Positions 1-6,981 are shown, counted from the first letter of the stretch. The stretch is 8,098 nucleotides of DNA from Candidatus Caenarcanum sp. (GCA_020720345.1 DYOT01000053.1:1-8098); one strand, 5' to 3'. Notes: generated by a model from the sequence alone, not told the origin. Numbers and translations are program-made.

Positions 1-878
1 CAGATGTTGTTGCAACTCTTGTTAAAGAAAGACCTGACCAGATTAAAGATATTATTGGAACGACAGAAGAAACAACCACAGGTATTGTAAGACTTAAAGC
101 AATGGAAAATGAAGGGGTTTTGAGTTTTCCTGCTATGGCGGTAAATGATTCTCAGACAAAACATTTCTTTGATAACAGGTATGGAACAGGTCAAAGTACA
201 TTAGACGGTGTAATCAGGGCTACTAATATACTTATCGCAGGAAAAAACGTTGTAGTTGTCGGTTATGGCTGGTGCGGAAAAGGATGCGCTATGAGAGCAA
301 GAGGCTTAGGCGCAAATGTTATAGTTACAGAGATCGACCCTGTTAAAGCTATTGAAGCTGTAATGGACGGTTTCAGAGTTATGCCTATGACTGATGCCGC
401 TTCAATCGGTGATATTTTTATCACAGTTACCGGAAACAGACACGTAATCAACACAGATCATTTTAAATTAATGAAAGATTTCGCTATAGTTTGTAATTCA
501 GGACACTTTGACCTTGAATTAGATATGGCTGGACTTAATAAAATGACAACAAACAAGAAAAAAATCAGAACTTTCCTTGATCAGCATAAATTAGAATCAG
601 GAAAATCAGTTCTTGTTCTTGGAGAAGGCAGACTTGTTAACCTTGCCGCAGCAGAAGGACATCCCGCAAGCGTAATGGATATGAGTTTTGCGAACCAGGC
701 TCTTGCTGTTGAACATTTAATAAAAAATCAGGGCACTCTTGAAAATAAAGTTTATGTTCTTCCTAGAGAAGTTGATCAGAAAATTGCAAAGCTTAAGCTT
801 CAATCAATGGGTGTTAAAATAGATGAATTAACTCCTGCAATGGTTGAATATATGAACAGCTGGGAAGTTGGAACATAG
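1..878 (+). CDS. ahcY: S-adenosylhomocysteinase (adenosylhomocysteine hydrolase), 5'-truncated by window edge
   Basis: This cytoplasmic enzyme reversibly splits S-adenosylhomocysteine into adenosine and homocysteine, which relieves product inhibition of methyltransferases in the methyl cycle. The reading frame is open from base 3, so 291 residues are visible and the N-terminal part lies outside the window; the ATG at 102 is internal. Family hallmarks in order are GTTEETTTG just before that ATG, the catalytic stretch NDSQTK...FFDNRYGTGQS (Lys at 159-161, followed by Asp-Asn), the NAD-binding glycine motif GYGWCGKG (261-284), GNRHVI, CNSGHFD, and LGEGRLVNLAAAEGHP followed by MDMSFANQ. The protein ends in YMNSWEVGT and lacks the C-terminal tail ending in Tyr-Arg-Tyr that is common in eukaryotic and many proteobacterial enzymes, so it matches the shorter type known from archaea and Thermotoga-like bacteria. 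A strong terminator follows 22 bp after the stop. The family assignment is very secure. Confidence 0.97.
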   Translation, partial: DVVATLVKERPDQIKDIIGTTEETTTGIVRLKAMENEGVLSFPAMAVNDSQTKHFFDNRYGTGQSTLDGVIRATNILIAGKNVVVVGYGWCGKGCAMRARGLGANVIVTEIDPVKAIEAVMDGFRVMPMTDAASIGDIFITVTGNRHVINTDHFKLMKDFAIVCNSGHFDLELDMAGLNKMTTNKKKIRTFLDQHKLESGKSVLVLGEGRLVNLAAAEGHPASVMDMSFANQALAVEHLIKNQGTLENKVYVLPREVDQKIAKLKLQSMGVKIDELTPAMVEYMNSWEVGT

Positions 879-900
879 TAAATTATAAATATAGATTGAA

Positions 901-935
901 AGCGAGTGGTTTAAACCACTCGCTTTTTTATTTTT
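901..935 (+). terminator. Rho-independent terminator between convergent ahcY and dacB
   Basis: A perfect 24-nt palindrome (AGCGAGTGGTTT at 901-912 and its complement at 913-924) is followed by a T-rich stretch (924-929, then TTTTT at 931-935). It begins 22 bp after the ahcY stop, which is a textbook plus-strand terminator. Because the stem is symmetric and lies 14 bp beyond the end of the minus-strand carboxypeptidase gene, it may also end that transcript. Read on the minus strand the T-run after the stem is only about three bases, so termination there should be weaker. Confidence 0.9.
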
Positions 936-937
936 CA

Positions 938-2293
938 TTAAAAATTCTTTAGTATAGTATCCTCAAGCTCTTTGGCAGGCTTTGAACTCCCTTTGAAATT
1001 CTGGATAATTATCGCAAAGGCAACAGTTTCTCCTGATTTATCTGTTAAATACCCTGTAATTGCGCTAATTCCCGCATTAGTGCCGGTTTTTGCAAAAAGC
1101 CTTCCTCTTAAATCTTTAAGCCTGTTTTGAAGTGTTCCAGAATTAGACGGCATTGCCAGCGTGCTTTTATAGGTATTGAAATATTGCCATTTTGGTAATT
1201 TTGCAAGTGCAAGCGTCATCCAATCTGCTGTAATCAGGTCATTATGGGAAACTCCGCTTGCATCGACTATAGATATTTCTGAAGTATCAAGTCCAAGCTT
1301 TGAATAAAAATTATCGAACGCTTTAAGTCCATTTTGGGTTGAGCCTGTTTTTCCGCTATATTTTGCTCCGGCAAGCTTGAATAAAGTTTCTGCGGCTAGA
1401 TTATCGCTTTTCTGATTAAGCATTTTCACTTCGTCTATAAGATTATGAGTTATTGCACTTATTAAAACCGCATTTTGGGGAACTTTTGCCTTTGCATACA
1501 GCCCTGAGAATTCAATTTCTGCCTCTTTTGCAGCTTTATTAAATTGATATTTAAAGAAATTTTCCGGTGTTCCCACAGGCAGGTCTATTTCTGCTGTTTG
1601 AGAGATTTTTCCGCTAATATATATGGTTTCCGATGATTTCCAGATTTTTCTTTCCGCAGAAATATTATTTATCGAAGATGTAACAGCATTATTAATAATT
1701 TTAACAGGGTAATAAGGCAATATTTTAACTGTTGGTTTTTGATTCAGCTTTGTTGGTATGATTTTTACCGTAATTACATTCCTGTTAATATTGTATGCGC
1801 TAATTTTTGGCATATATGGATTGTTTTCATCGTCCCACATCCAACCTATGCCCCATGGAATATCATCAACAGCGCTGTCATCTATAATTAATTTGCCTGT
1901 AATATTGCTGTATCCTTTTGATTTAAAATCATTAAGAAGTTTTGAAAGCTTTTCTGTGTTGAGCAGTGGATCTCCGCTAAGTTTTAGGCAGGTATTCCCT
2001 TTTGAATCCCTGTAAATTCCAGTTGATATTTTTGATTTAATTCCCAGTTTATCAAGTATTACAGGGGTTGTAAGAGCTTTTAAGGTAGATGCCGGATGGA
2101 GAAGCAAATTGGCATTTCGTTCATAAACTATTTTTTCTGTTCGGACATTTCTTATTGAGACTGAAACTATGGAATTTTTGGCTAATGGGCTTTTATCGAT
2201 GACATCATCCCCTGAAATTGTCTTATAAGGGAACAAAAACAGGCTTGAGACAAAGAATAATGCAATTAAAAAATATTTAAGTATTTTGTTCAT
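938..2293 (-). CDS. dacB: D-alanyl-D-alanine carboxypeptidase/endopeptidase, PBP4 type (peptidase family S13)
   Basis: This is a low-molecular-mass class C penicillin-binding protein that acts outside the cytoplasmic membrane, trimming the terminal D-Ala of peptidoglycan peptides and/or cutting peptide cross-links. The 451-residue product starts with a basic N-terminus and a hydrophobic stretch (about residues 5-22). This is an export signal, but I see no clear A-x-A cleavage site, so it may remain an anchor. All three penicillin-binding motifs are present: SxxK as S69-T-L-K72, SxN as S296-D-N298 within QKSDNLAAETLFK, and KTG as K402-T-G404-T. The spacings (227 and 106 residues) resemble E. 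coli PBP4, leaving room for the inserted domains of this family. A conserved DASGVSHNDL segment at 344-353 also matches PBP4. The start ATG has no evident Shine-Dalgarno sequence. The gene lies 26 bp downstream of the 601-residue membrane protein gene and is probably co-transcribed with it. DacB-like naming is by family; specificity is not visible. Confidence 0.93.
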   Translation of the reverse strand: MNKILKYFLIALFFVSSLFLFPYKTISGDDVIDKSPLAKNSIVSVSIRNVRTEKIVYERNANLLLHPASTLKALTTPVILDKLGIKSKISTGIYRDSKGNTCLKLSGDPLLNTEKLSKLLNDFKSKGYSNITGKLIIDDSAVDDIPWGIGWMWDDENNPYMPKISAYNINRNVITVKIIPTKLNQKPTVKILPYYPVKIINNAVTSSINNISAERKIWKSSETIYISGKISQTAEIDLPVGTPENFFKYQFNKAAKEAEIEFSGLYAKAKVPQNAVLISAITHNLIDEVKMLNQKSDNLAAETLFKLAGAKYSGKTGSTQNGLKAFDNFYSKLGLDTSEISIVDASGVSHNDLITADWMTLALAKLPKWQYFNTYKSTLAMPSNSGTLQNRLKDLRGRLFAKTGTNAGISAITGYLTDKSGETVAFAIIIQNFKGSSKPAKELEDTILKNF

Positions 2294-2319
2294 AAATTTA
2301 TTTTACACTACAAAATAAA

Positions 2320-4125
2320 TTAACCGGGGATTTTTAGAAATTCCTTTGCCTGTTTGGAAACAGAAGGATTTGTTTCGTTGTTATCAGCGTTATTATTAGT
2401 TATATCAATCTTATCATTGAATCCGTCAGGTGTTTCCATATGTATAAAATTTTTCGGATCCTGCAAATCGTTCATAGAAGACATTAATCCGACTTTTATC
2501 GCGTGTTTTTTCATTTTCACAGCGAGTATTTCAAAACCCATGCCTAGCAATGTAGCTAAAACAAAAGCGCCGGCGTATTTTTCCTGATGCTCTTTTGCCC
2601 TATTAATCATAGTTTTAGTATCTATGCCATTTTTACTGAGATTTTTAACCAAAAGCTTGTCGATACAATATATTGCAATACCTGTAATGCCAAGAGTTGA
2701 AAACATTTTAGCGATATCAGCGGCTGCAACAATATCATTGCTGTATCTTTGTGTTTTTTCATCCATCTTTTCAAACGTATAAAAAACGTTTTTCTGCAAA
2801 TGCTTCGCTTCTTTCATTTGTTCAGGCGTTACTTCCATGTGTTTAAGTGCCTTGTTTAGCTTAAGTTCATTCTTTTCAGATGTTTTTTTATAATTTTTAT
2901 AGTCTTTATAGTCTTTTTTAAACTGTTCAATCAAATATAAATCGTGTTTAATCGTTTCAACAAATGTCATTTTCTTTTTGGGCGGCGATTTTATACCAGA
3001 AACAGTCTTTTTCTGGTCATCATTATAACTGATGAAGCTGTTAGGATCGCTTAATAAATCCTGTTTAGCTTTAAAACGTCCAATTTTAGCGGCTTCTTTT
3101 TCCAGCTTGATAAAATAAGGGGTAGCAAACATGACCAAAAGCTGCGGAGCGACAAAAGGCATTAATTTTTTGAGTAAATTTGCATTTTTTGAATCTTTAG
3201 CTATCATTTTAAATTGTTGACCTGCCAAAACAGCTAAAGAGACGGCTCCACCGGCAATTCCTCCGGCTATATATTCGCATGCCAATGCTGTATTAATTGC
3301 CATTTCAACGTTTGACAGATAATTTTGCGATTCAATTTCGATTTTTTTAACAACGTTTAATAAATTATCCCTGTCACTTTTTGCGTTTTCGATTTGTTCA
3401 GGAGTGGTATCCATTACGTTGAATAAAGCAGGTTTTTGCTCTTCGGCTATTACGCTTTTTGCTTTCCAGTTTGCATAATTTTTGTAATCCCTGCTAAGGT
3501 GCAATATTGATTTGACAGCACCGGTATATTCGGCAATAACTCCGGATTTTTTCGCTTTTGGAGGAGCATCATCAGAAATATTTTGCGCCAATTTTTCAGC
3601 CTGCTGTACTTGCTCAGGGGTATAAACAACAAAATCTCTCGTATCCTGAAGTTCAATTTCCCTTGCCTGATATCTTGCCACTCTGGACGCTTCTTTTTCG
3701 TAGAATTTTGCTATGATATTTGCAAAAATACCGGACACAAAAGAACCCGCAAAACCTGATACCCCAAGTAATAGCCAACGTAATTCATTATTTCCGTCAA
3801 TAAGCTTTCTGCCTGATTTAGTGAGCAGTGAGAGAAATGTTATACCTGCGCCAATTCCCATTCCTCCTAAATTAATGAGGCTTTTTCCGGCGCCGGACAT
3901 TATTTCCATATCCTGACCTTTATTTATGGAATATTGATCCATTGTATTAATAGCATCAATTACAGTACGCCCGTACTGGTTAGCTTTAGCGAGCTCTTCT
4001 TTGGAAGTTGGATATTTTTTATGAAGTTCCTGTCTTTGAATTTCCCTGTCTTGTTGTTCTTTTTCCCATTTCTTACAGGGTTTCCAGTAACTTCTTATTT
4101 GTATCAGGCTGTCAAAAAATTCCAT
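2320..4125 (-). CDS. Unrecognised 601-residue membrane protein built from three tandem ~195-residue modules
   Basis: I do not recognise the family. The 601-residue protein has no signal peptide and about six predicted membrane segments in three pairs: about 80-101 and 116-139, 279-302 and 318-338, 465-489 and 516-536. Each pair follows a long, highly charged, probably helical or coiled-coil head. The heads share an aromatic/Lys stretch (RSYWKPCKKWEKE at 11, RDYKNYANWKAK at 212, KDYKDYKNYKKT at 404) and a TPEQ-like helix start (SKEELAKA at 41, TPEQIENA at 241, TPEQMKEA at 433). After the second membrane segment of modules 1 and 2 comes an EKEAxxxxRxxA stretch, then DF/SF/NF at 165, 364 and 560. 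The first membrane helices are glycine-rich (GGMGIGAG, AGGIAGGA). The C-terminus is an Asn-rich tail (575-589). A good Shine-Dalgarno (AAGGGAAGG, complement of 4132-4140) supports the ATG. It is transcribed divergently from ilvD and lies directly upstream of the carboxypeptidase, which hints at an envelope role; that is inference only. Confidence 0.85.
   Translation of the reverse strand: MEFFDSLIQIRSYWKPCKKWEKEQQDREIQRQELHKKYPTSKEELAKANQYGRTVIDAINTMDQYSINKGQDMEIMSGAGKSLINLGGMGIGAGITFLSLLTKSGRKLIDGNNELRWLLLGVSGFAGSFVSGIFANIIAKFYEKEASRVARYQAREIELQDTRDFVVYTPEQVQQAEKLAQNISDDAPPKAKKSGVIAEYTGAVKSILHLSRDYKNYANWKAKSVIAEEQKPALFNVMDTTPEQIENAKSDRDNLLNVVKKIEIESQNYLSNVEMAINTALACEYIAGGIAGGAVSLAVLAGQQFKMIAKDSKNANLLKKLMPFVAPQLLVMFATPYFIKLEKEAAKIGRFKAKQDLLSDPNSFISYNDDQKKTVSGIKSPPKKKMTFVETIKHDLYLIEQFKKDYKDYKNYKKTSEKNELKLNKALKHMEVTPEQMKEAKHLQKNVFYTFEKMDEKTQRYSNDIVAAADIAKMFSTLGITGIAIYCIDKLLVKNLSKNGIDTKTMINRAKEHQEKYAGAFVLATLLGMGFEILAVKMKKHAIKVGLMSSMNDLQDPKNFIHMETPDGFNDKIDITNNNADNNETNPSVSKQAKEFLKIPG
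2425..4107 (-). repeat. Three degenerate tandem protein modules inside the 601-residue gene
   Basis: Aligning the product by eye gives three units: residues 7-172 (DNA 3610-4107), 206-371 (3013-3510) and about 396-567 (2425-2940). Equivalent landmarks recur with steady periods. The TPEQ-like helix starts at residues 41, 241 and 433, and the Phe following the tail helix lies at 165, 364 and 560, giving steps of 192-200 residues. Each unit has the order: Tyr/Trp/Lys-rich helix, TPEQ-like helix, glycine-rich membrane helix, short loop, second membrane helix, basic amphipathic tail, D-x-x-x-F. An extra TPEQVQQAEK follows unit 1 at 169-178, with a degenerate equivalent (YNDDQ) at 367-371. Similarity is visible only at protein level, implying old duplications rather than a recent DNA repeat. 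Confidence 0.7.
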
Positions 4126-4189
4126 ACCAAGCCTTCCCTTAGTAAAAAGTATCTATATCTTTAAAAAAAACCAAACATAGAAAATTGCC

Positions 4190-4236
4190 AATAATGTAAC
4201 GATTTTGTCAAAATATGACAAAATCGTTACATTATT
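4190..4236. repeat. Perfect 21-bp inverted repeat with 5-bp spacer in the divergent promoter region
   Basis: The left arm at 4190-4210 (reading GTAACGATTTTGTCA at its inner end) is exactly complementary to the right arm at 4216-4236, with AAATA between. It sits in the 188-bp gap between two divergent genes, 64 bp from the membrane-protein start and 77 bp from the ilvD ATG. A smaller palindrome, ATTTTG-T-CAAAAT, is nested at 4202-4214. There is no T-run after either arm, and neither gene ends here, so it is not a terminator. Possible roles are an operator for a dimeric regulator, a symmetric bidirectional promoter (each strand reads TTGTCA, 17 bp, TACATT outward), or a 5'-UTR hairpin. The repeat itself is certain; the role is not. 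Confidence 0.9.
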
Positions 4237-4272
4237 TGAAATGGTATAAAACCTCAGTTAATATTGCGGGCA

Positions 4273-4281
4273 TGATATAAT
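4273..4281 (+). promoter_or_regulatory. Extended -10 promoter element for ilvD
   Basis: TGATATAAT at 4273-4281 is a consensus extended -10 (TGn plus TATAAT). It would start transcription near 4288, giving a short leader of about 25 nt that still includes the Shine-Dalgarno TTGAGGA at 4297-4303. No convincing -35 is seen 16-18 bp upstream (CTCAGT-like), which an extended -10 can tolerate. A second weaker candidate, TGGTATAAA, lies at 4242-4250. The short leader leaves no room for a T-box or a leader-peptide attenuator. Confidence 0.6.
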
Positions 4282-4313
4282 TTTTTTAAATAAAAATTGA
4301 GGATGAATTAGTG

Positions 4314-5972
4314 ATGAGAAGCGATAAAATAACTGAAGGAATTGACAGGGCTGCGCATAGAGGGCTGCTGCATTCACTGGGAATAACAAAAAATGAATTA
4401 AAGAAACCTTTTATAGGCATTGCAAGCAGTTTTTCCGATTTAGTACCGGGGCATTCAGGAATGAGAGACTTGGAACGGTTCATAGAAAAAGGAATCCATT
4501 CAGGAGGCGGTCATGCGTTTATTTTTGGAATACCGGCTGTATGCGACGGAATAGCAATGGGGCATGACGGGATGAAATTTTCATTGCCTTCAAGGGATTT
4601 GATAGCCGATTGCGTAGAATCTGTTGCCAGCGCACATAGTTTGGACGGTTTGGTATTGCTTTCCAACTGCGATAAAATCACTCCCGGCATGTTAATGGCG
4701 GCAGCAAGGCTAAATATCCCTTGTATTATGGTTACAGCCGGTCCAATGATGGACGGCAAGTGTGAAAATCAAACATTAACCATGGTTAAAGGTACTTTTG
4801 AAGCTGTTGGTCAGGTAAAAGCAGGTAAAATGACAGAAGAACAGCTTTCAAAATTTGAAATTAGTTCCTGTCCAAGCATTGGTTCCTGTCAGGGGTTATA
4901 TACGGCAAACACAATGGCTTGTCTCACCGAAGTTATGGGAATGAGTCTTCCGGGATGCGCTTCCGCAGCAGCTGTTTCTTCCAAGAAAAGAAGAATTGCC
5001 TTTGACAGCGGCTTAAAAATAATTGAACTTGTCAGAGAAAATGTTCTTCCTCTGGAAATAATAACAAAAGAATCCCTAAGAAACTCTATTATTGCTGATC
5101 TTGCTCTTGGCGGATCAACGAATTCAGTGTTGCATTTGCTTGCCATAGCTAATGAAGCAAATCTTGATATAACTCTGGATGATTTTGAGGAATTAAGCCG
5201 TAAGGTTCCGCAAATAATAAAGCTTGACCCTTCAAGCGACCTGACAATGACAGATTTTGAGAATGCAGGTGGAATAGCAGGAGCTTTAAAAAATTTAACA
5301 GGTAAAAATTTAGGGATTGTTGACACAAAAGGTGTTTCAGGATTAAGCATAAGTCAAATTGCACAAAATGCATGGGTTGATACAAAAGTTATAAGAACTC
5401 CTGATGATCCTGTAACATCAAACCCCGGTTTAGCTGTATTATACGGAAATATTGCAAGAGAAGGCTCTGTTATAAAGATTTCCGGCGTGGATGCAGATTG
5501 TATGAAGTTTGAGGGTACGGCAAAAATTTGCAACAGCGAAGAAGAAGCAATGGCTCTTATAAATTCTGATGAAGTTAAATCCGGTGATGTCCTTGTTATA
5601 AGGTACGAAGGTCCTAAAGGTGGACCAGGAATGAGGGAAATGCTTGCTCCAACTTCATCCATAGTTGGAAAAGGACTCGGAAAAAGCGTTGCGCTCATAA
5701 CAGACGGCAGGTTTTCCGGCGGCACCAGAGGACTGTGCATAGGGCATATTGCACCTGAAGCAGCAGCAGGAGGAACTATTGCTTATCTTAAAAATGGCGA
5801 CAGGATTCAAATCGATATCGAAGCCAGAATTCTTAATGCTGATGTTTCTGATGAAGAGTTTGAAAAAAGAAAACGGGAAATAAATTTGCTTCCTCAGAAA
5901 GCCATAAAGGGCTATCTTTCAAGATATTCAAAAACCGTTTCTTCTGCCAGCAAAGGAGCTGTAAGTTGTTGA
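4314..5972 (+). CDS. ilvD: Dihydroxy-acid dehydratase
   Basis: This iron-sulfur dehydratase converts 2,3-dihydroxy-3-methylbutanoate (and the methylpentanoate analogue) to the 2-oxo acid, the third common step of valine/isoleucine synthesis, in the cytoplasm. From the ATG it is 552 residues, the usual length. Motifs are VPGH (44-47), CDGIAMGH (77-84), the first family signature SNCDKITPGM with C119-D120-K121 (cluster Cys, Mg ligand and the Lys that is carbamylated in studied enzymes), GSCQGLYTANTM with C192, ALGGSTN, RYEGPKGGPGMREM, and the second signature LITDGRFSGGT. It ends in SRYSKTVSSASKGAV as typical. The position of the first cluster Cys found in [2Fe-2S] enzymes is Gly, as in the E. 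coli enzyme, suggesting an oxygen-sensitive [4Fe-4S] type. I chose ATG 4314 because the protein then begins MRSDKI like relatives; an in-frame GTG at 4311 is an alternative. The Shine-Dalgarno TTGAGGA is at 4297-4303. Confidence 0.97.
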   Translation: MRSDKITEGIDRAAHRGLLHSLGITKNELKKPFIGIASSFSDLVPGHSGMRDLERFIEKGIHSGGGHAFIFGIPAVCDGIAMGHDGMKFSLPSRDLIADCVESVASAHSLDGLVLLSNCDKITPGMLMAAARLNIPCIMVTAGPMMDGKCENQTLTMVKGTFEAVGQVKAGKMTEEQLSKFEISSCPSIGSCQGLYTANTMACLTEVMGMSLPGCASAAAVSSKKRRIAFDSGLKIIELVRENVLPLEIITKESLRNSIIADLALGGSTNSVLHLLAIANEANLDITLDDFEELSRKVPQIIKLDPSSDLTMTDFENAGGIAGALKNLTGKNLGIVDTKGVSGLSISQIAQNAWVDTKVIRTPDDPVTSNPGLAVLYGNIAREGSVIKISGVDADCMKFEGTAKICNSEEEAMALINSDEVKSGDVLVIRYEGPKGGPGMREMLAPTSSIVGKGLGKSVALITDGRFSGGTRGLCIGHIAPEAAAGGTIAYLKNGDRIQIDIEARILNADVSDEEFEKRKREINLLPQKAIKGYLSRYSKTVSSASKGAVSC

Positions 5973-6009
5973 TAATATAACCTCTAGTACCATTTTAAGT
6001 TAATTTAAC

Positions 6010-6038
6010 GGGTCGAGCGAGCGTAGCGAGCGAGACCC
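6010..6038. repeat. GC-rich repeat GGGTC...GACCC with GAGC/GCGA core
   Basis: GGGTC (6010-6014) and GACCC (6034-6038) form a 5-bp stem around a core that reads GAGCGAGC-GTA-GCGAGCGA, four-base GCGA/GAGC units arranged almost as a mirror repeat. Similar GAGCGAGCGTAGCGAGCGA strings occur as dispersed intergenic repeats in many bacterial genomes, from memory. No T-run follows, so it is not a standard terminator. Confidence 0.65.
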
Positions 6039-6052
6039 AAACAAAAATCAAG

Positions 6053-6079
6053 TCCCCCTTTGAAGGGGGAGTTAGGGGG
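6053..6079. repeat. C5/G5 hairpin repeat of a widely dispersed intergenic type
   Basis: TCCCCCTT (6053-6060) pairs with AAGGGGGA (6063-6070) across TG, and a second G5 block follows at 6075-6079 after GTTA, so either G block could pair with the C5 block. The pattern of C5, TTTGAA, G5, then TTAG5 matches a repeat type I recall as dispersed between genes in cyanobacteria and other phyla. It probably marks a dispersed repeat rather than a gene-specific regulator, although the hairpin could stabilise the 3' end of the ilvD transcript. Confidence 0.7.
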
Positions 6080-6142
6080 TAGATAAAAAACAAAATACCT
6101 TTAAAATTAACTTAACAATACACTATAATATAAGGAGTAAAT

Positions 6143-6973
6143 ATGCGTAAAATTTTTGTTTTAATAATAACTTTAATATTTTTTTCAAGCGCAGCTTATG
6201 CGAAGCACCTGAAATTTGTTCAGGTTACTGATGTTCATCTGGCTTCAGAAGGGGCGATTTCGAGCAGAAACGTTGGTAATTCTATAGAGGGGTTAAAAAA
6301 AGCTGTTGATTCAATAAATAAAATTACTGATCTTGATTTCGTTGTTTTTTCGGGTGATAACATAGATCAGTCAAATGAAGAAAGCCTGAGAATATTTTGC
6401 GAAATTGTACAAAAATTAAACAAGCCCTATTATATCGTTCTCGGAAACCATGATGCCTATAATATGGGTGGCATCAATAAAGAAGACTATTTAAAAATAG
6501 TAAGAGAATATAATAAATACCAAAAAGACAGCAATCCTTATTATTACATGCTGCCTAACAATGATTTTATAGTCATAGTAATGGACGGTGCTATTTCCGC
6601 AATGGCAAATTCCCATGGGTTTTATTATGATGAACAGATAGAATGGCTTGACAACGTCTTGAGTAAAAATAAAGCCAGAGAAGCCCTAATCATGCAGCAT
6701 TTTCCTCTTATTGAGCCATGCGAAAAAAAATCTCACAGGGTTAGAGATCCTGAAAATTATTTTGAGTTGCTGACAAGGCATAATAATATATTCGCAATTT
6801 TTTCAGGACATTATCATGCAGAAGGTATTAAACAGGTTGACGGCATTTATCATGTAAGTACACCGGCTTTGCTGGATTATCCTTATGAATACAGGCTGGT
6901 AGAAATAAATTTTAATGACAGCACTCAAAAATATGAGTTAAATACGAAATTAATTCCTTCAGTACAACCGTAA
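6143..6973 (+). CDS. Exported calcineurin-like metallophosphoesterase
   Basis: The 276-residue protein is a binuclear metal phosphoesterase of the calcineurin-like (Metallophos) superfamily. It starts with a clear signal peptide: a basic MRK, a hydrophobic core and AYA at 18-20, with predicted cleavage after Ala20, so it works outside the cytoplasmic membrane. All metal-binding motifs are present in order: D30-V-H32, G71-D72-N73, G101-N102-H103-D104, H186 in MQHFPL, and G222-H223-Y224-H225. It is therefore probably active. The sequence does not reveal the substrate; relatives include cyclic-nucleotide phosphodiesterases (CpdA/Icc-like), nucleotidases and phosphatases. The Shine-Dalgarno AAGGAG at 6132-6137 lies five bases from the ATG. 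It is separated from ilvD by a 170-bp gap with repeats and from ilvC by 69 bp with a new promoter, so its placement between two ilv genes may not be functional. Confidence 0.92.
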   Translation: MRKIFVLIITLIFFSSAAYAKHLKFVQVTDVHLASEGAISSRNVGNSIEGLKKAVDSINKITDLDFVVFSGDNIDQSNEESLRIFCEIVQKLNKPYYIVLGNHDAYNMGGINKEDYLKIVREYNKYQKDSNPYYYMLPNNDFIVIVMDGAISAMANSHGFYYDEQIEWLDNVLSKNKAREALIMQHFPLIEPCEKKSHRVRDPENYFELLTRHNNIFAIFSGHYHAEGIKQVDGIYHVSTPALLDYPYEYRLVEINFNDSTQKYELNTKLIPSVQP

Positions 6974-6981
6974 ATTTCAGC

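Larger units (their letters stand above)
5995..6115. mobile_element. MITE-like non-coding element with 12-bp terminal inverted repeats
   Basis: TTAAGTTAATTT at 5995-6006 has an exact inverted copy at 6104-6115, and similarity continues a little further inward if one base is gapped. Between them lie two unrelated-looking GC-rich modules (6010-6038 and 6053-6079) in otherwise AT-rich DNA, and no open reading frame of note. This resembles a small non-autonomous mobile or dispersed repeat unit inserted between ilvD and the phosphoesterase gene. I do not see a clear target-site duplication in the flanks, and the terminal repeats are short and AT-rich, so chance is possible. Confidence 0.45.

Noticed and set aside
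1341..1349. A KTG triad at residues 315-317 of the carboxypeptidase as the third penicillin-binding motif
   Set aside because: It lies only about 19 residues after the SxN motif. The KTG at 402-404, followed by TNAGISAITGY, has the family spacing and context.
4282..4313. A T-box or leader-peptide attenuator upstream of ilvD
   Set aside because: The predicted leader is only about 25 nt. The three-codon ATG-AAT-TAG at 4303-4311 has no run of Leu/Val/Ile codons and looks accidental.
4889..5350. A 153-codon open frame antisense to ilvD
   Set aside because: It lies entirely within the well-supported ilvD gene, its product shows no recognisable motif, and no ribosome site supports it. It is a shadow of ilvD codon usage.
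6124..6129. A perfect TATAAT before the phosphoesterase gene as its -10 element
   Set aside because: Transcription would start near 6136, inside the Shine-Dalgarno at 6132-6137, which would remove it from the transcript. No good -35 lies 17 bp upstream either.
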